Shown here piece after piece: positions 8,783 through 17,582 of a stretch of DNA of 64,000 nucleotides. Each line of letters opens with the position of its first letter. Within the stretch, counting starts at the first letter, position 1. The translations under genes and the position numbers were made by a program. The notes under the pieces were generated by a model. It saw only the letters and a program-made list of their open reading frames with translations. It was not told the DNA's origin and ran no database searches. Source of the DNA: Granulosicoccus sp964390335 (lineage in GTDB: Bacteria > Pseudomonadota > Gammaproteobacteria > Granulosicoccales > Granulosicoccaceae); NCBI GenBank assembly GCA_964390335.1, contig CAYMHU010000019.1, positions 1 through 64,000 on the forward strand, given 5' to 3'.

Positions 8783-9430
8783 CTAAGAGATTCTGCGTAA
8801 AACCAACAAGCCGCAATTTAAGTGACTGTATTTCGGTAGTGGTATTACGGAATTCGCGCCACTTATATTGTCATCGAACTCGACTAGTTCTGTGTTGAGC
8901 AGCTTGTTTAATTTTTTCAGCTGCATCCCAGGCAAATCGAACGTCATGATTAGAAAGCCTCCTGGTTTAACTTGTGCGAAAAGGTTTTCAATTATCATTA
9001 AATGATCAGTGTCCACCTCTTCAACTGTTGACACATTGAGTACAAAATCAAATCGATTCAGATACTCCTCTGGCGGCCTAGTTGTTATATCCCAAATTAC
9101 CGTATTAGGTATTTCAGAGGGTAATAGATCGCTGTTTACTACATCTTTGAATTCGTTTTCCAGATCACCTTTGAAGTCAGCATGAAGTTCATTAAAGCCC
9201 CAAGAGCTGTTGTGAATCGAAATTTCAGTTGTCGCTGTATGTTCCCTAATTTTGTCGATTACCAATGGGTATTCATAGATCCTTGACCAGTTTTTATATT
9301 TTTCTTCGTACCTGTCACTAACCCTGACCTTACGATACTCCACCACATCAAACGAGAAACGAGAAAAATCAGCACTGCTGAAATAGCGACTCAATGAAAG
9401 ATATCGGGAGATGTATTTTTTTAGTTTCAT
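8783..9430 (-). CDS. SAM-dependent methyltransferase-like protein
   Basis: A 215-residue soluble protein. The C-terminal half resembles the later strands of a class I methyltransferase: FDFVLNVSTVEEVD (post-motif II region), then QVKPGGFLIMTFDLPG (the LKPGG turn before strand 5). The expected glycine-rich SAM loop is not obvious: the corresponding stretch reads ISIHNSSWGFNELHADF. The protein may therefore be divergent or inactive. Methyltransferases of this kind often sit in polysaccharide loci, but no glycosyltransferase is nearby here. The gene is AT-rich and is the second gene of the islet between the duplicated peptidase 3' ends. The start is ATG 9430. Confidence 0.55.
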   Translation of the reverse strand: MKLKKYISRYLSLSRYFSSADFSRFSFDVVEYRKVRVSDRYEEKYKNWSRIYEYPLVIDKIREHTATTEISIHNSSWGFNELHADFKGDLENEFKDVVNSDLLPSEIPNTVIWDITTRPPEEYLNRFDFVLNVSTVEEVDTDHLMIIENLFAQVKPGGFLIMTFDLPGMQLKKLNKLLNTELVEFDDNISGANSVIPLPKYSHLNCGLLVLRRIS

Positions 9431-9655
9431 ATTTTCTTGCCGAATTAGGTGAAGACGTCATACTCATTTATGACGCTCGTATAAAATTATATACGAATTT
9501 CCGTTTCCTTGATTTTAACAAGTGTCAATTCGGGTAGATCAGTTTCCTCTTATAAAGAAAATCAGCTACTGACTTTAAGTTAGTGGCTAGCCCTGTCGAT
9601 GATGCAATTCATTCGCCTAATGAAAAGTACAATCTGAAGAGCTTTCAAAAAGGCA

Positions 9656-10001
9656 ACTCGTAGTTGCACTACCTCTAATTAAACACAATATGTTGAAGGC
9701 GGTGGCTCTTTGCATTGCCAATGTGTTGAATTGCAATAAGGGTCTATTTGTGAAGAGTGTGAAGAGTCGCTACGTGTAGAGTCGTCGTTTATTTTTTGTA
9801 CTAACTTGGCATCAACTACCACTGTATCCGAAATATCTTGCCCATTCTCATTAATAATACTAAATCGAAATCGCTCCGAAGATAGTTGCCGTATCGTGTT
9901 AAATGATTCGCGGTGATGGCACTTGGCCAGATGCGGGATTTACGGCCTATATCGATAGACTCGCCATTCTCAGATTTATTAATCGAGATACTGCAAAGGC
10001 A
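9656..10001. mobile_element. 346-bp insertion inside the orphan peptidase 3' end, flanked by AAAGGCA repeats
   Basis: The peptidase-like sequence stops after AAAGGCA at 9649-9655 and resumes in the same codon register from a second AAAGGCA at 9995-10001. The 7-bp direct repeat looks like a target-site duplication. The inserted 346 bp has no clear terminal inverted repeats and no transposase. It carries a start-less open frame on the minus strand. It could be a remnant of an element or an illegitimate insertion. Confidence 0.5.
9679..9939 (-). pseudogene. Start-less open frame of 86 codons, probable gene remnant
   Basis: On the minus strand an uninterrupted frame runs from 9939 to a TAA at 9681-9679, bounded upstream by a stop at 9942-9940. 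It contains no ATG. The translation has protein-like composition, for example FRFSIINENGQDISDTVVVD, followed by a Ser/His/Pro-rich tail with two cysteines. I do not recognise the family. It lies wholly within the 346-bp insertion and is probably the 3' part of a truncated gene. Confidence 0.4.
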
Positions 10002-10050
10002 CCCGGAGTTGGGCGCGGATTTTGGCTACTTTTGCTGATAGTTAAGCAAA

Positions 10051-10230
10051 TTACCTGGTCTCTCCAAACAGTTTAAGCGCATATGAACCGATCAGAAAAA
10101 GCGGGGTGGCTACCAGACCAGTTCTGATGGCATCATTTACCGGAACCTTCAAGATAAGTTGAATAAGGCAAAATACAACGCCAAATATAACTGCCGAAAC
10201 TAATAGTTGAATCCAATGTTTCTTTGTCAT
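10051..10230 (-). CDS. Small two-helix membrane protein
   Basis: A 59-residue open reading frame starting at ATG 10230, with the ribosome site GAGGT seven bases upstream. The sequence has a short basic N-terminus (MTKKHW) and two hydrophobic stretches (LLVSAVIFGVVFCLIQLIL and LVATPLFLIGSYALKLF) separated by a short polar turn (KVPVNDAIRTG), so it is a predicted hairpin membrane protein. It begins just past the orphan peptidase 3' end. No family is recognised. Confidence 0.65.
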   Translation of the reverse strand: MTKKHWIQLLVSAVIFGVVFCLIQLILKVPVNDAIRTGLVATPLFLIGSYALKLFGETR

Positions 10231-10447
10231 TTTTCTACCTCGATTGAGCCAATTATCTTTTCTTTATAATTTTTTCTCTTTAACTTTTTAGTCAGCTGTT
10301 TGACCGATTTTTGCACTCTACATGTGTAGATTCAAATATACACTTTTTTCTGGCTCATGTCGTTTGATCCGTCCTAGCCGATCTAGCGCTATGTGTCCAT
10401 TGCATTCGTTCATGATTGATCAGCAAATATCTGCTTTGAAGAGCCGG

Positions 10448-10843
10448 TTACCACGACCAGCCTTTGATACTACAGGATTCTTTAACCCAATTCACCAATT
10501 GCGTGGATTGCACATCTCCCAAATTAGTCAATTTTATGTAGCGAGTTTCACCACCTAACTCCGGTGGATTCAACAGCTTCTCACCATTAAGAAAAACGAT
10601 ATTGACCGAAACATCATAAGCAGCCAATTGAATTAGCCATCCCTTTCCAACAGATCCGTAGTAAGCATTGCCCCACTTAACAGCATACCTTGGATTTTTA
10701 AGATTAGCCCTTACAAGCGAATCTAATTTTTTTACCAGCGGATTTACTTTAGGCCTGCTGTCATCAATCCACTCGTTAATGGAATCTAGACTTTCAGTCG
10801 GAACTGGTGGTTTTTTAGAAGATAAAGGCTTGACGGTTTTCAA
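10448..10843 (-). CDS. DUF1801 (YdhG-like) domain protein
   Basis: A 131-residue cytoplasmic protein with the DUF1801 fold: an N-terminal helix (LDSINEWIDDSRP), the central NPRYAVKWGNAYYGSVGKGWLIQLA region and the strand YDVSVNIVFLNG. Family members are small stand-alone proteins, some of them iron-chaperone-like (frataxin-like fold), with no firm role. The apparent start is TTG at 10843, 22 bp after the stop of the upstream DUF1428 gene. The two are probably co-transcribed, and no better start is visible. The region downstream of it (10231-10447) holds no gene I can support. Confidence 0.75.
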   Translation of the reverse strand: MKTVKPLSSKKPPVPTESLDSINEWIDDSRPKVNPLVKKLDSLVRANLKNPRYAVKWGNAYYGSVGKGWLIQLAAYDVSVNIVFLNGEKLLNPPELGGETRYIKLTNLGDVQSTQLVNWVKESCSIKGWSW

Positions 10844-10865
10844 CGTAATCTCGAAGCTGGTTCAA

Positions 10866-11219
10866 CTACGCCTTCAAAACCATATTAAAACCGCCGTAGA
10901 TTAGCCGCTTACCATCAAATGGCATTGGGTTATTTTCCGGTGACATTCTGGGATCTTCCATCATTGCTCCCCAAGCAGCATCACGGATTTCTTTTGATGG
11001 CCAAACTACCCATGAAAACACCACGGTTTCGTTGTCAGAAGCCTTAACCGCCATGGGCAGAGAAGTTAATTCGCCATCAGGTACATCATCGCCCCAATTT
11101 TCTACGATTTCCAACGCTCCGGATTCTTTAAACAATTCTGCTGCGATTCTAGCGTGTTCAATATACTTCTCTTTGTTTTCACTCGGAACTGCTGCAACGA
11201 AACAATCTACATACGACAT
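10866..11219 (-). CDS. DUF1428 family protein
   Basis: A 117-residue cytoplasmic protein matching the whole DUF1428 family: N-terminal MSYVDCFVAAVPSENKEKY, a central WGDDVPDGELTS segment, VVFSWVVWPSKEIRDAAW, and a C-terminal MPFDGKRLIYGGF. Members have a dimeric alpha/beta-barrel (ferredoxin-like) fold, and their function is unknown. The gene precedes the DUF1801 gene by 22 bp on the same strand and follows the SRPBCC-GyrI gene by about 50 bp, so these three may form one transcription unit of accessory stress or small-molecule-binding proteins. Confidence 0.85.
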   Translation of the reverse strand: MSYVDCFVAAVPSENKEKYIEHARIAAELFKESGALEIVENWGDDVPDGELTSLPMAVKASDNETVVFSWVVWPSKEIRDAAWGAMMEDPRMSPENNPMPFDGKRLIYGGFNMVLKA

Positions 11220-11270
11220 ACCTTATACCTCTTTTTGATTTTCGTGTTCTACAAGTTCTTATTGTTATAT

Positions 11271-12206
11271 TTAGCCTTTAAGCGGAATAACTATTTCTGT
11301 AATTAACTCGTTTTCAGGTGTGTTATCGGGATCGTTTTTATACACCTCCATCGGCGGTATATTTTTTGAAGGTTTGCGTTTTAAAAACTTTATATCGTTG
11401 AACGCTTTGGCCCATGCATTACCCAAATGACGATATGCGCCCGTATGAATCAACCGATACGCAGTCGTTGCTGCTCTGTTCGAGCATTCAAAGGTACCGT
11501 CAACGTTAACCATCTCAGCAACAGGCACTGCTGCGGTATAGTCAATATTGCCACTGACTAAATCCATGTGATGGTAAATTGCCATTGGTGCATCATTTGG
11601 CTCTGAGCCCGCAGCGACAGCGGCGTTATATGCTGCCGGGAATGCTGTTCCCATAGATTCCGCTATTTGCGGCAAGGTGGTGTTGCTGCGTTTACCCACG
11701 TACGTAACCGCAGGCGCTTCTACAATACCATCGTCACTAACAGCAGTCGGGACACTGCCTTGCTCTAAGTAATCTTTCAGCATTCTAAGACCTCGATCAT
11801 AATCATTCTTAATAAATGCTTTCATCTTGTTTACCATAAAGAACATGAAAAACGGCAAACTGCTGCCCATGCTCCAGCTCACTTCGGTACGGTTTTCACC
11901 CAAGTCTTTAAAATCGAAACCTACTTTTGCCTGGGATTTAAATGGTTTTAGGAACTGTAAATCTGAATCCATTCGGTTATCCGTTAAGGAGGTAAGCACC
12001 ATACCGCCTGAACCGATTTTTCGTCCGTCCCAGTCGTACCCATGACCGGGTTCGCCTGCAGTGCCTTTATACGTTGGTGTGCATTCAGGCTCCATGAACA
12101 ACCATGGAGACCACGCAGGCCAGGTTTCAAAGTTACTGATGGTGTCACGCACCTGTTGGATAGGCGCATCGACTTCAATGGAGGTAACAAGATCAAAGGC
12201 AGGCAT
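11271..12206 (-). CDS. SRPBCC (polyketide cyclase-like) domain fused to a GyrI-like effector-binding domain
   Basis: About 311 residues. The N-terminal ~150 residues are an SRPBCC ligand-binding domain (FDLVTSIEVDAPIQQVRDTI, then WPAWSPW, and the long C-terminal helix). Residues from about 170 on form a GyrI-like/AraC effector-binding domain (TYVGKRSNTTLPQIAESMG, then MAIYHHMD, YRLIHTGAYRHLGNAW and LITEIVIPLKG). Two small-molecule-binding modules in one chain, without a DNA-binding part, suggest a sequestration or sensing role. A TTG lies two codons upstream, but ATG 12206 is preferred. The gene lies downstream of soxG on the same strand, after a 120-bp gap. Confidence 0.8.
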   Translation of the reverse strand: MPAFDLVTSIEVDAPIQQVRDTISNFETWPAWSPWLFMEPECTPTYKGTAGEPGHGYDWDGRKIGSGGMVLTSLTDNRMDSDLQFLKPFKSQAKVGFDFKDLGENRTEVSWSMGSSLPFFMFFMVNKMKAFIKNDYDRGLRMLKDYLEQGSVPTAVSDDGIVEAPAVTYVGKRSNTTLPQIAESMGTAFPAAYNAAVAAGSEPNDAPMAIYHHMDLVSGNIDYTAAVPVAEMVNVDGTFECSNRAATTAYRLIHTGAYRHLGNAWAKAFNDIKFLKRKPSKNIPPMEVYKNDPDNTPENELITEIVIPLKG

Positions 12207-12325
12207 GTGCAAACTCCCGGATCAGTGGACTTGGAAGCTGATTATCCGACAGATAGCATCGAAAATGCAAACGGGGTACTTGCGTATAAGATGGAAGGCG
12301 CGTGGGAACTCGCTTTAGTTCGAAA

Positions 12326-12973
12326 TTATTTTATTTCCACTATGTCCAGCCCGTACTCTTTTGCTGCGGTTTGCAACCACAACCAAATGTAATCGGCAAA
12401 GCTACGCCGAACGATAAGCTCGTACTGATTCTCTGCCACGCACCGCAATGTCACTTGTGCTTTACCCAATACCGTGTTGACGACTTTGCCAATGGGAAAA
12501 TGCGATGGGTGTACATCGTAAGCCGTGCTTTTCTTCAGTACATCCGACACGGCATCCCCGCTAATTTGCAGTACGGTAAAGCCACCACTGACATTAACAA
12601 TGGCGTACTGTGTTCCGCCTAAGTGCTTTCGCAACGATTGTTCAATATCGAAAGCTGATTGACCTGCGCACGATAGTAACCATTCATCAGGTGCAATCCA
12701 GCGAACACAACCCTGATCATTTGAATCACTTTGCAGTGTGTCAGGCAAAGCCAAATTTAATTCAGCCTTTACGGCTGCTGCCAGTGCTGTTGCTGGCACT
12801 CTTGCACGTAGAGTCAATAGCTCTGTTAGTGGTTGTTCACCAAGTTTAAGCCCTGCGTTTTCAACATTGTGTTCAGCTAGCTTACTCAGCATGGCATGAT
12901 GCAATGCCGTTTCAGGCTTAGCTGTAACAGCCATTTGATCCGTTACTAGAATGGTTTGATCGTTAGTACTCAT
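12326..12973 (-). CDS. soxG: Sarcosine oxidase subunit gamma
   Basis: A 215-residue subunit of the cytoplasmic heterotetrameric sarcosine oxidase, which oxidises sarcosine to glycine and, with tetrahydrofolate, yields methylene-THF. The fold is a small GcvT-like domain. Visible features are the segment RWIAPDEWLLSC, then the YAIVNVSGGFTVLQISG region and VLGKAQVTLRCV, as in SoxG proteins. It is the last gene of soxBDAG and overlaps the soxA stop by ATGA, so it is translationally coupled. Length is typical of the family. Confidence 0.9.
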   Translation of the reverse strand: MSTNDQTILVTDQMAVTAKPETALHHAMLSKLAEHNVENAGLKLGEQPLTELLTLRARVPATALAAAVKAELNLALPDTLQSDSNDQGCVRWIAPDEWLLSCAGQSAFDIEQSLRKHLGGTQYAIVNVSGGFTVLQISGDAVSDVLKKSTAYDVHPSHFPIGKVVNTVLGKAQVTLRCVAENQYELIVRRSFADYIWLWLQTAAKEYGLDIVEIK

Positions 12974-15900
12974 GATCGTTGCTTTTGCCCTTCTTCATCC
13001 AGCCAGACCGTACTGCTTATGGTGGCTTTAATGGTTTTACCGTTGGCTAGCGGAAAAAATACGGCTTCGCCCATTCGATTTATGCCATCACGAATCACAC
13101 CCATTGCGATGCTGCGACCAAGGTTCGCACTGTAGTAGCTTGACGTCACATGACCTACCATTGTCATGGGAATAGCTTCATCAGGGTTGCGGACCGCTTG
13201 CGCGCCTTCCGGTAATACAACTTCCGGATTCTCAGTTTTTAATCCAACCAATTGCTTTCGATTAGGTCGCAGACAATCCTCTCGGACCATGCCGCGTTTC
13301 CCTATGTAGCTAAACGGTTTTTTATTATTGACAGCCCACGCATGATTCATATCGATTGGTGTGATGGAGCCGTCGGTGTCTTGCCCAACAATAACGAAGC
13401 CTTTCTCGGCACGCAGTATGTGCATGGACTCGGTACCATAAGGCGTTAAATTATAGTCAGCACCTTTATCGAACAGCGCCTCCCACACATGCATACCGTA
13501 TTGCGCAGGTACGTTAATTTCAAAAGATAACTCACCGGTAAACGAAATTCTGAATACCCGTGCTGGCACACCTGCCACGTTACCCATACGCCAGTCCATA
13601 AATTTAAACTGGTCCGGGTTTAAGTCGATATCGCAACCCACAGATTCTAATAGTGCGCGGCTTGAAGGACCAGCAATGGTCATTGTTGCCCAGTGATCTG
13701 TAACGCTTGTAAAAAACACATCCAACTCTGGCCATTCGGTTTGATGATAAATCTCAAGCCATGACAACACGTGCGCAGCGCCACCGGTGGTTGTGGTCAT
13801 TAAAAAGTGATCATCGGCTAAGCACGACGTAACACCATCATCCATAACCATGCCGTCTTCGCCACACATTAAGCCATATCGACAACGACCCACTTCAAGT
13901 TTGGCCCAGGCATTGGTGTATACACGCCCTAAAAACTCACGCGCATCTTTACCTTGGATATCTATTTTGCCGAGCGTGGATGCGTCAAGTATCCCTACCC
14001 CTTCCCGCGTGGCTTTACACTCGCGATCTAGCGTTTGTTGCATGGTTTCGCCGGCGTGCGGAAAATACCAAGGGCGTTTCCATTGACCTACATCTTCAAA
14101 CTTAGCACCGTTTTCTACATGCCAGCGGTGCATCGGCGTAAAGCGTTTCGGGTCAAACAAGTGGCCAACATGCGCTCCGGCAACCGCGCCAAAGGTTACC
14201 GGCGTGTAGTTGGGTCGAAACACAGTAGTACCTGTTTCAGGTATGGTTTGATCAAGTGTTTTCGCCACTATAGCCATACCATTCACATTGCCGGTTTTAC
14301 CTTGATCGGTACCAAAGCCCATGGCGGTATAACGCTTAACGTGCTCTATAGATTCAAAGCCTTCACGCGTGGACATCTGAATGCCAGCAGCGGTCACATC
14401 ATTTTGAAAATCCACAAATTGTTTCGGAGCGCGACTAGGCGCATTTGTATGCGGCACCAAAAACATGGACATTGCTGGCGCTGTATTGAGCGTTTCGTGT
14501 GCGGGTATCGACGTTGAAGGAGCGGCCTCATTTATAGACAATGACTTTATCGCCTGTAAACCAGCATCAATACCACTTTGCATACATGCCTGCAAGGTTT
14601 GAGCACCAGCGACCATACCGGCATAGTGACGCTTCTCGTGGGTGTCGCCAGGAACAAAGCCAATGATATCGTCACGCCAAACAGGGCGACTACCGGTGTG
14701 ACACGACAAGTGCACAGCCGGACTCCAACCACCTGAGGTGGCGACCGTATCGCAAGTTAGTCGCATGGGTTCACTGGTGACGAACGTGCCTTCCGCATTG
14801 ATAGCACACACCATAGCCGAGTCAACTCGAGTATCACCGTTCACCTCTGTTATTGCCGAGCCGGTAATGACACTAATACCGCGGCGCTTGGCTTCAACGG
14901 TGACATCACCATCAGGGTTTGCTCTGGTATCCACAATAGCCACCACTTCACGACCGGCGTCGTGCCAATCCAATGCAGCTTGGTAACCACTGTCGTTACT
15001 GGTCATAACAACAAGCGTTGATCCCGGAATAACTGCATAGCGCTGAATGTAGTGAGACACCGCAGAACACACCATACAACCCGGGATATCGTTATTACCA
15101 AATACCAGCGGCCGCTCGTGCGCTCCGGTTGCCAGAATAACTTCGGTTGCGCGGACTTTATGTATACGCTCGCGTGACATATTCTCGGGTGCAAGATCGC
15201 CAAGGTGGTGCGTGCGGCGCTCGTTTATTGTTAAAAAATTATGATCATGCAAGCCGGTGACTACGGAGCGTGATAAACAAATCACATTCGGGTTCGCGTG
15301 CAGCTCGGCGACCATACCTGCAACCCACTCCAAGGCTGGTTTATTGTCGATAGAGGTGTTGCTATACAAAAGCGCGCCACCCATTTCAGCTTGCTCATCG
15401 GCTATCAACACTCTGACACCCGCTTGCGCTGCTGTGCGTGCAGCTAATAGTCCTGCAACGCCACCGCCAACGACCATGACATCCACATGGTGATGCATGT
15501 GATCGTACGTATCGGGGTCTCGCCTTTTAGGTGCGCGGCCAAGTCCCGCCGCTTTTCTTATAAAGTGCTCGTAGGTTTTCCACATGAACGCTGGGAACAT
15601 AAACGTTTTGTAGTAAAAACCGGGCGCCATAATGTGACCACCGATTTTGCCAACCCAACTCATGACATCCGTGTTGACGTTTGGCCATCCGTTGACTGAT
15701 CGACCAATCAAACCATCGTACAATGCTTGTTCGGTTGCGCGAACATTGGGTACCTGCGTGGCTTCGGTTGAACCTATCTGCACAATGGCATTAGGCTCTT
15801 CGACGCCAGCGGTCATGATGCCGCGTGGCCGCGAGTATTTAAAACTGCGACCAACCACGTCTACACCGTTAGCCAGCAATGCCGATGCAAGCGTGTCGCC

Positions 15901-16032
15901 CTCGTAACCACGGTAGTATTGATTGTTAAACCGAAACGTGCACTGTTTGTTGCGATTAATTCGGCCGCCAGTGGGCAGGCGGTTTTTCTGCGTAAAACGC
16001 GCGCCGAGATAACTATCCATTACTTGAGTCAT
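12970..16032 (-). CDS. soxA: Sarcosine oxidase subunit alpha
   Basis: A 1020-residue large subunit. The N-terminus has a 2Fe-2S ferredoxin-like/SoxA-A3 fold (TFRFNNQYYRGYEGDTLASA). A pyridine-nucleotide-binding Rossmann domain follows (VMVVGGGVAGLLAARTAAQAG), with a second dinucleotide motif near STLVVMTSNDSG. The C-terminal half is an aminomethyltransferase (GcvT) module with the folate-site phrases GILDASTLGKIDIQGKDA, SFTGELSFEINVP and GTESMHILRAEKGF. It carries NAD and helps transfer the released methyl group to tetrahydrofolate. The start overlaps soxD by 20 bp and the stop overlaps soxG by 4 bp, as in a tightly packed operon. Confidence 0.95.
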   Translation of the reverse strand: MTQVMDSYLGARFTQKNRLPTGGRINRNKQCTFRFNNQYYRGYEGDTLASALLANGVDVVGRSFKYSRPRGIMTAGVEEPNAIVQIGSTEATQVPNVRATEQALYDGLIGRSVNGWPNVNTDVMSWVGKIGGHIMAPGFYYKTFMFPAFMWKTYEHFIRKAAGLGRAPKRRDPDTYDHMHHHVDVMVVGGGVAGLLAARTAAQAGVRVLIADEQAEMGGALLYSNTSIDNKPALEWVAGMVAELHANPNVICLSRSVVTGLHDHNFLTINERRTHHLGDLAPENMSRERIHKVRATEVILATGAHERPLVFGNNDIPGCMVCSAVSHYIQRYAVIPGSTLVVMTSNDSGYQAALDWHDAGREVVAIVDTRANPDGDVTVEAKRRGISVITGSAITEVNGDTRVDSAMVCAINAEGTFVTSEPMRLTCDTVATSGGWSPAVHLSCHTGSRPVWRDDIIGFVPGDTHEKRHYAGMVAGAQTLQACMQSGIDAGLQAIKSLSINEAAPSTSIPAHETLNTAPAMSMFLVPHTNAPSRAPKQFVDFQNDVTAAGIQMSTREGFESIEHVKRYTAMGFGTDQGKTGNVNGMAIVAKTLDQTIPETGTTVFRPNYTPVTFGAVAGAHVGHLFDPKRFTPMHRWHVENGAKFEDVGQWKRPWYFPHAGETMQQTLDRECKATREGVGILDASTLGKIDIQGKDAREFLGRVYTNAWAKLEVGRCRYGLMCGEDGMVMDDGVTSCLADDHFLMTTTTGGAAHVLSWLEIYHQTEWPELDVFFTSVTDHWATMTIAGPSSRALLESVGCDIDLNPDQFKFMDWRMGNVAGVPARVFRISFTGELSFEINVPAQYGMHVWEALFDKGADYNLTPYGTESMHILRAEKGFVIVGQDTDGSITPIDMNHAWAVNNKKPFSYIGKRGMVREDCLRPNRKQLVGLKTENPEVVLPEGAQAVRNPDEAIPMTMVGHVTSSYYSANLGRSIAMGVIRDGINRMGEAVFFPLANGKTIKATISSTVWLDEEGQKQRS

Positions 16033-16312
16033 CCGCTACGGTTTGTGGTTTTTCACCAATTTTATAGGTTTCATGTATTTCGTAAGTCACCGTGTCGCGC
16101 GTTATATTAAAAAACTTGCGACAGCCGGCCGTGTGCTGCCATAACTCGTGATGGATACCGCGCGGATTTTTTCGAAAGTACAGGAAGTCACCCCATTCTT
16201 TATCGGTGCAGTTATCCGGGTCGAGTGGTCGCGGCAGATGAGCTTGCCCACTGGCATGAAACTCCTCTTCTTCACGATACTCCTCACAATAAGGACAATA
16301 AATTAAAAACAT
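16013..16312 (-). CDS. soxD: Sarcosine oxidase subunit delta
   Basis: The small zinc-binding subunit, about 99 residues from the chosen start. The start at ATG 16312 gives the family N-terminus MFLIYCPYCEEYREEEEF with the CPYC knuckle, followed by WGDFLYFRKNPRGIHHELW, HTAGCRKFF and the terminal strand. An in-frame ATG 48 bases upstream would add a stretch overlapping the end of soxB and is not needed by the family. The subunit sits between soxB and soxA as usual, overlapping soxA by 20 bp. Confidence 0.92.
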   Translation of the reverse strand: MFLIYCPYCEEYREEEEFHASGQAHLPRPLDPDNCTDKEWGDFLYFRKNPRGIHHELWQHTAGCRKFFNITRDTVTYEIHETYKIGEKPQTVADDSSNG

Positions 16313-16328
16313 AACCTGAGTATCCGAG

Positions 16329-17582
16329 TTAGTGAGCAACGCCTGCCGCACCGTGTTCATCGATCAGTGCACCATCGTAAAATCGAAACATACTGAATGG
16401 TTTCGCGAGTTTATTAGCCCGGCCGTGAGCTAACATATCGGCAAACACATGACCGCTACCGGGCGTGGCCTTAAAGCCGCCGGTACCCCAACCACAATTA
16501 AAAAACAAATTATCTACCGGTGTATCTGAAATAATCGGACACGCATCGGGCGTAGTATCAACAATACCGCCCCATTGTCTATTCATGTGTACGCGACTCA
16601 CAATCGGAAACAATTCCAGTATGGCATGCACGGTGTGTTCGATGACTGGATAGGATCCGCGTTGCCCATAACCAACAAAACCATCAATACCAGCACCAAT
16701 GACTAAATCGCCTTTATCCGATTGAGACATATACCCGTGCACAGCATTAGACATAACAACGGTGTCTAAAATGGGCTTGATGGGTTCGGACACAAACGCT
16801 TGCAAGGGGTGCGATTCAATCGGCAGTTCAAACCCAGCCATTTTGGCCAACACGCCGGAGTTACCAGCCGCTACACAACCGATACGACCGGCTTTAATTA
16901 GTCCATGTTGTTTTGTTTGCACGCCAATCGCGGTACCGTCTTCAACAACGATATCGCTAACCTCGCATTGTTGAATAATATCAACCCCCAGTTGATCGGC
17001 CGCCCGGGCATAGCCCCAGGCAACTGCATCGTGTCGGGCAACACCTGCGCGTGGTTGCCACGAGGCACCCAGCACCGGATAACGCGTGCTTCCAGAGCAA
17101 TCCATAATGGGCACAATTTCTTTGCATTGCTTTGCATCGAGCACCTCGCCATCAATTCCATTGAGCCGATTGGCGTTAACGCGACGCTCAATATCTCGCA
17201 TGTCTTGCAGGGTGTGACCTAAGTTCATAACGCCGCGTTGCGAAAACATCACGTTGTAATTTAGATCTTGCGATAAACCTTCCCACAGCTGCATAGCATG
17301 CTCATACAAATGCGCTGCTTCATCCCACAAATAATTGGAACGTACGATAGTCGTATTGCGCCCCGTATTACCGCCACCAAGCCAGCCTTTTTCCAATAGC
17401 GCAATGTTGGCTTTGTTATGCACTTTTGCCAAATAATAGGCCGTTGCCAAACCATGCCCGCCACCACCTACAACGATAAAGTCGTAGTGTGGTTTAGGCT
17501 TTGGGTTTCGCCACATGCGCTGCCAATCTTCCTGATGACGCAGGGCGTGCTTAACGAGGCCGATTCCTGAGAAACGATTCAT
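16329..17582 (-). CDS. soxB: Sarcosine oxidase subunit beta
   Basis: A 417-residue flavoprotein of the DAO (D-amino acid oxidase-like) family carrying the FAD/FMN site where sarcosine is oxidised. The dinucleotide fold is DFIVVGGGGHGLATAYYLAK, followed by GWLGGGNTGRNTTIVRSNY, which surrounds the covalent-flavin histidine region. Later motifs are RAGVARHDAVAWGYA and NCGWGTGGFKATPGSG. I place the start at ATG 17582 (MNRFSG) rather than an in-frame TTG 33 bases upstream, because family members begin close to here. It is the first gene of soxBDAG and is divergent from the BKACE gene, with a 235-bp shared upstream region. Confidence 0.93.
   Translation of the reverse strand: MNRFSGIGLVKHALRHQEDWQRMWRNPKPKPHYDFIVVGGGGHGLATAYYLAKVHNKANIALLEKGWLGGGNTGRNTTIVRSNYLWDEAAHLYEHAMQLWEGLSQDLNYNVMFSQRGVMNLGHTLQDMRDIERRVNANRLNGIDGEVLDAKQCKEIVPIMDCSGSTRYPVLGASWQPRAGVARHDAVAWGYARAADQLGVDIIQQCEVSDIVVEDGTAIGVQTKQHGLIKAGRIGCVAAGNSGVLAKMAGFELPIESHPLQAFVSEPIKPILDTVVMSNAVHGYMSQSDKGDLVIGAGIDGFVGYGQRGSYPVIEHTVHAILELFPIVSRVHMNRQWGGIVDTTPDACPIISDTPVDNLFFNCGWGTGGFKATPGSGHVFADMLAHGRANKLAKPFSMFRFYDGALIDEHGAAGVAH

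Larger units (their letters stand above)
9597..10045 (+). pseudogene. Orphan second copy of the M20 peptidase 3' end, split by an insertion
   Basis: 9597-9655 and 9995-10045 together reproduce the last ~35 codons and stop of the peptidase gene (7371-7474). The nucleotide differences I can count in the aligned codons (AAA/AAG, TAT/TAC, AAA/AAG, AGT/AGC, ACA/ACC, CGC/CGG, ACG/ACT) are all silent third-position changes. The copy is therefore the end of a once functional, diverged allele rather than a recent tandem duplication. Similarity begins abruptly at CGATGATG and ends just after the stop. No start or upstream peptidase sequence precedes it. Confidence 0.85.

Noticed and set aside
12042..12392. 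Plus-strand open frames opposite the SRPBCC-GyrI and soxG genes
   Set aside because: They overlap well-supported genes and show no domain.
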